A DNA stretch of 64,000 bases from Notamacropus eugenii (Eukaryota > Chordata > Mammalia > Diprotodontia > Macropodidae). Positions 63,885-64,000 of the stretch are shown here, piece after piece. The notes beneath the pieces were generated by a model. The model searched no databases. It was given only the letters and a program-made list of their open reading frames with translations, and was not told where the DNA came from. Both the position numbers and the translations under genes were made by a program. Each line of letters opens with the position of its first letter. Position 1 is the stretch's first letter. The stretch spans positions 31,390,812 through 31,454,811 of the forward strand of contig NC_092875.1 of NCBI RefSeq assembly GCF_028372415.1. The letters are read 5' to 3'.

Positions 63885-64000
63885 CCCAAAATAACAGCTA
63901 GCATTTATAGGATAAAGTTGCAAAGCGCTTACTTGTTACCTCGTTCGATTTTCATAACAACATTTTGTTATATGTGCAATTATTGCCACATCTTATATGT
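63885..64000 (-). mobile_element. MIR-type SINE, cut by the window edge
   Basis: AACAGCTAGCATTTATAGGA, TTGCAAAGCGCTTACTTGTT, CATAACAACATTTTGTTATA: the complement of the MIR/Ther1 3' part, as in the fuller copy at 41700-41945. It continues beyond base 64000. Confidence 0.85.

Overview
The window looks like intergenic, gene-poor DNA from a marsupial nuclear genome. The evidence is: dozens of tRNA-headed and CORE-SINE (MIR/Ther-like) copies, several sharing the head GGCAGCTAGGTGGYRCAGTG; a near-full-length BovB-like RTE retrotransposon; SINEs whose tails copy that RTE; marsupial-style L1 3' ends; and L2 and L3/CR1 relics. CpG is depleted across most of the window, and long CA, CT, GGAA and AT microsatellites are frequent. 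The sequence alone does not separate American from Australian marsupials. No intact protein-coding gene, tRNA, rRNA or CRISPR array could be supported.

Layout. 1-8.7 kb: a pyrimidine microsatellite, a degenerate 7SL (SRP) RNA pseudogene (679-940), many SINE and L2 fragments, the 3' end of a second LINE type with a zinc-finger relic (6160-7066), and a tandemly expanded SINE segment. 8.76-10.8 kb: a processed pseudogene of the splicing coactivator RBM39 on the minus strand, itself interrupted by a SINE. 10.8-14 kb: a CA tract, L2/L3 pieces and a GC-richer single-copy stretch. 14.2-17.8 kb: an RTE of about 3 kb inserted in an older L1. 18-29 kb: SINE fragments and microsatellites in otherwise unremarkable DNA. 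29.8-35.8 kb: L1 and L2 remnants with nested SINEs. 36.9-37.4 kb: a minisatellite of about 110 bp. 37.9-41.1 kb: L3, a 5'-truncated L1 with target-site duplication (TSD), and another L1. 41-57 kb: dense SINEs, a hAT-like MITE, a small L1 with a perfect 14-bp TSD, and long AT/GT microsatellites. 57-64 kb: mostly single-copy DNA that keeps visibly more CpG and has few repeats, which fits regulatory DNA or the approach to a gene or CpG island beyond the right edge.

The most informative biology is in the LINE/SINE partnerships. One SINE family (seven copies here) carries a tail made of both an RTE 5' segment and the RTE 3' terminus, both matchable to the RTE at 14.5-17.5 kb. A second SINE family (two close copies) ends in sequence resembling the 3' end of the non-RTE LINE at 6.2-7.1 kb. 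Several insertions are nested with readable TSDs, so their order can be reconstructed. Two long perfect inverted repeats (58294-58328 and 61163-61241) and three independent tandem expansions of one SINE segment are the main structural oddities. Repeat-family names are from memory of consensus features; no database was searched.
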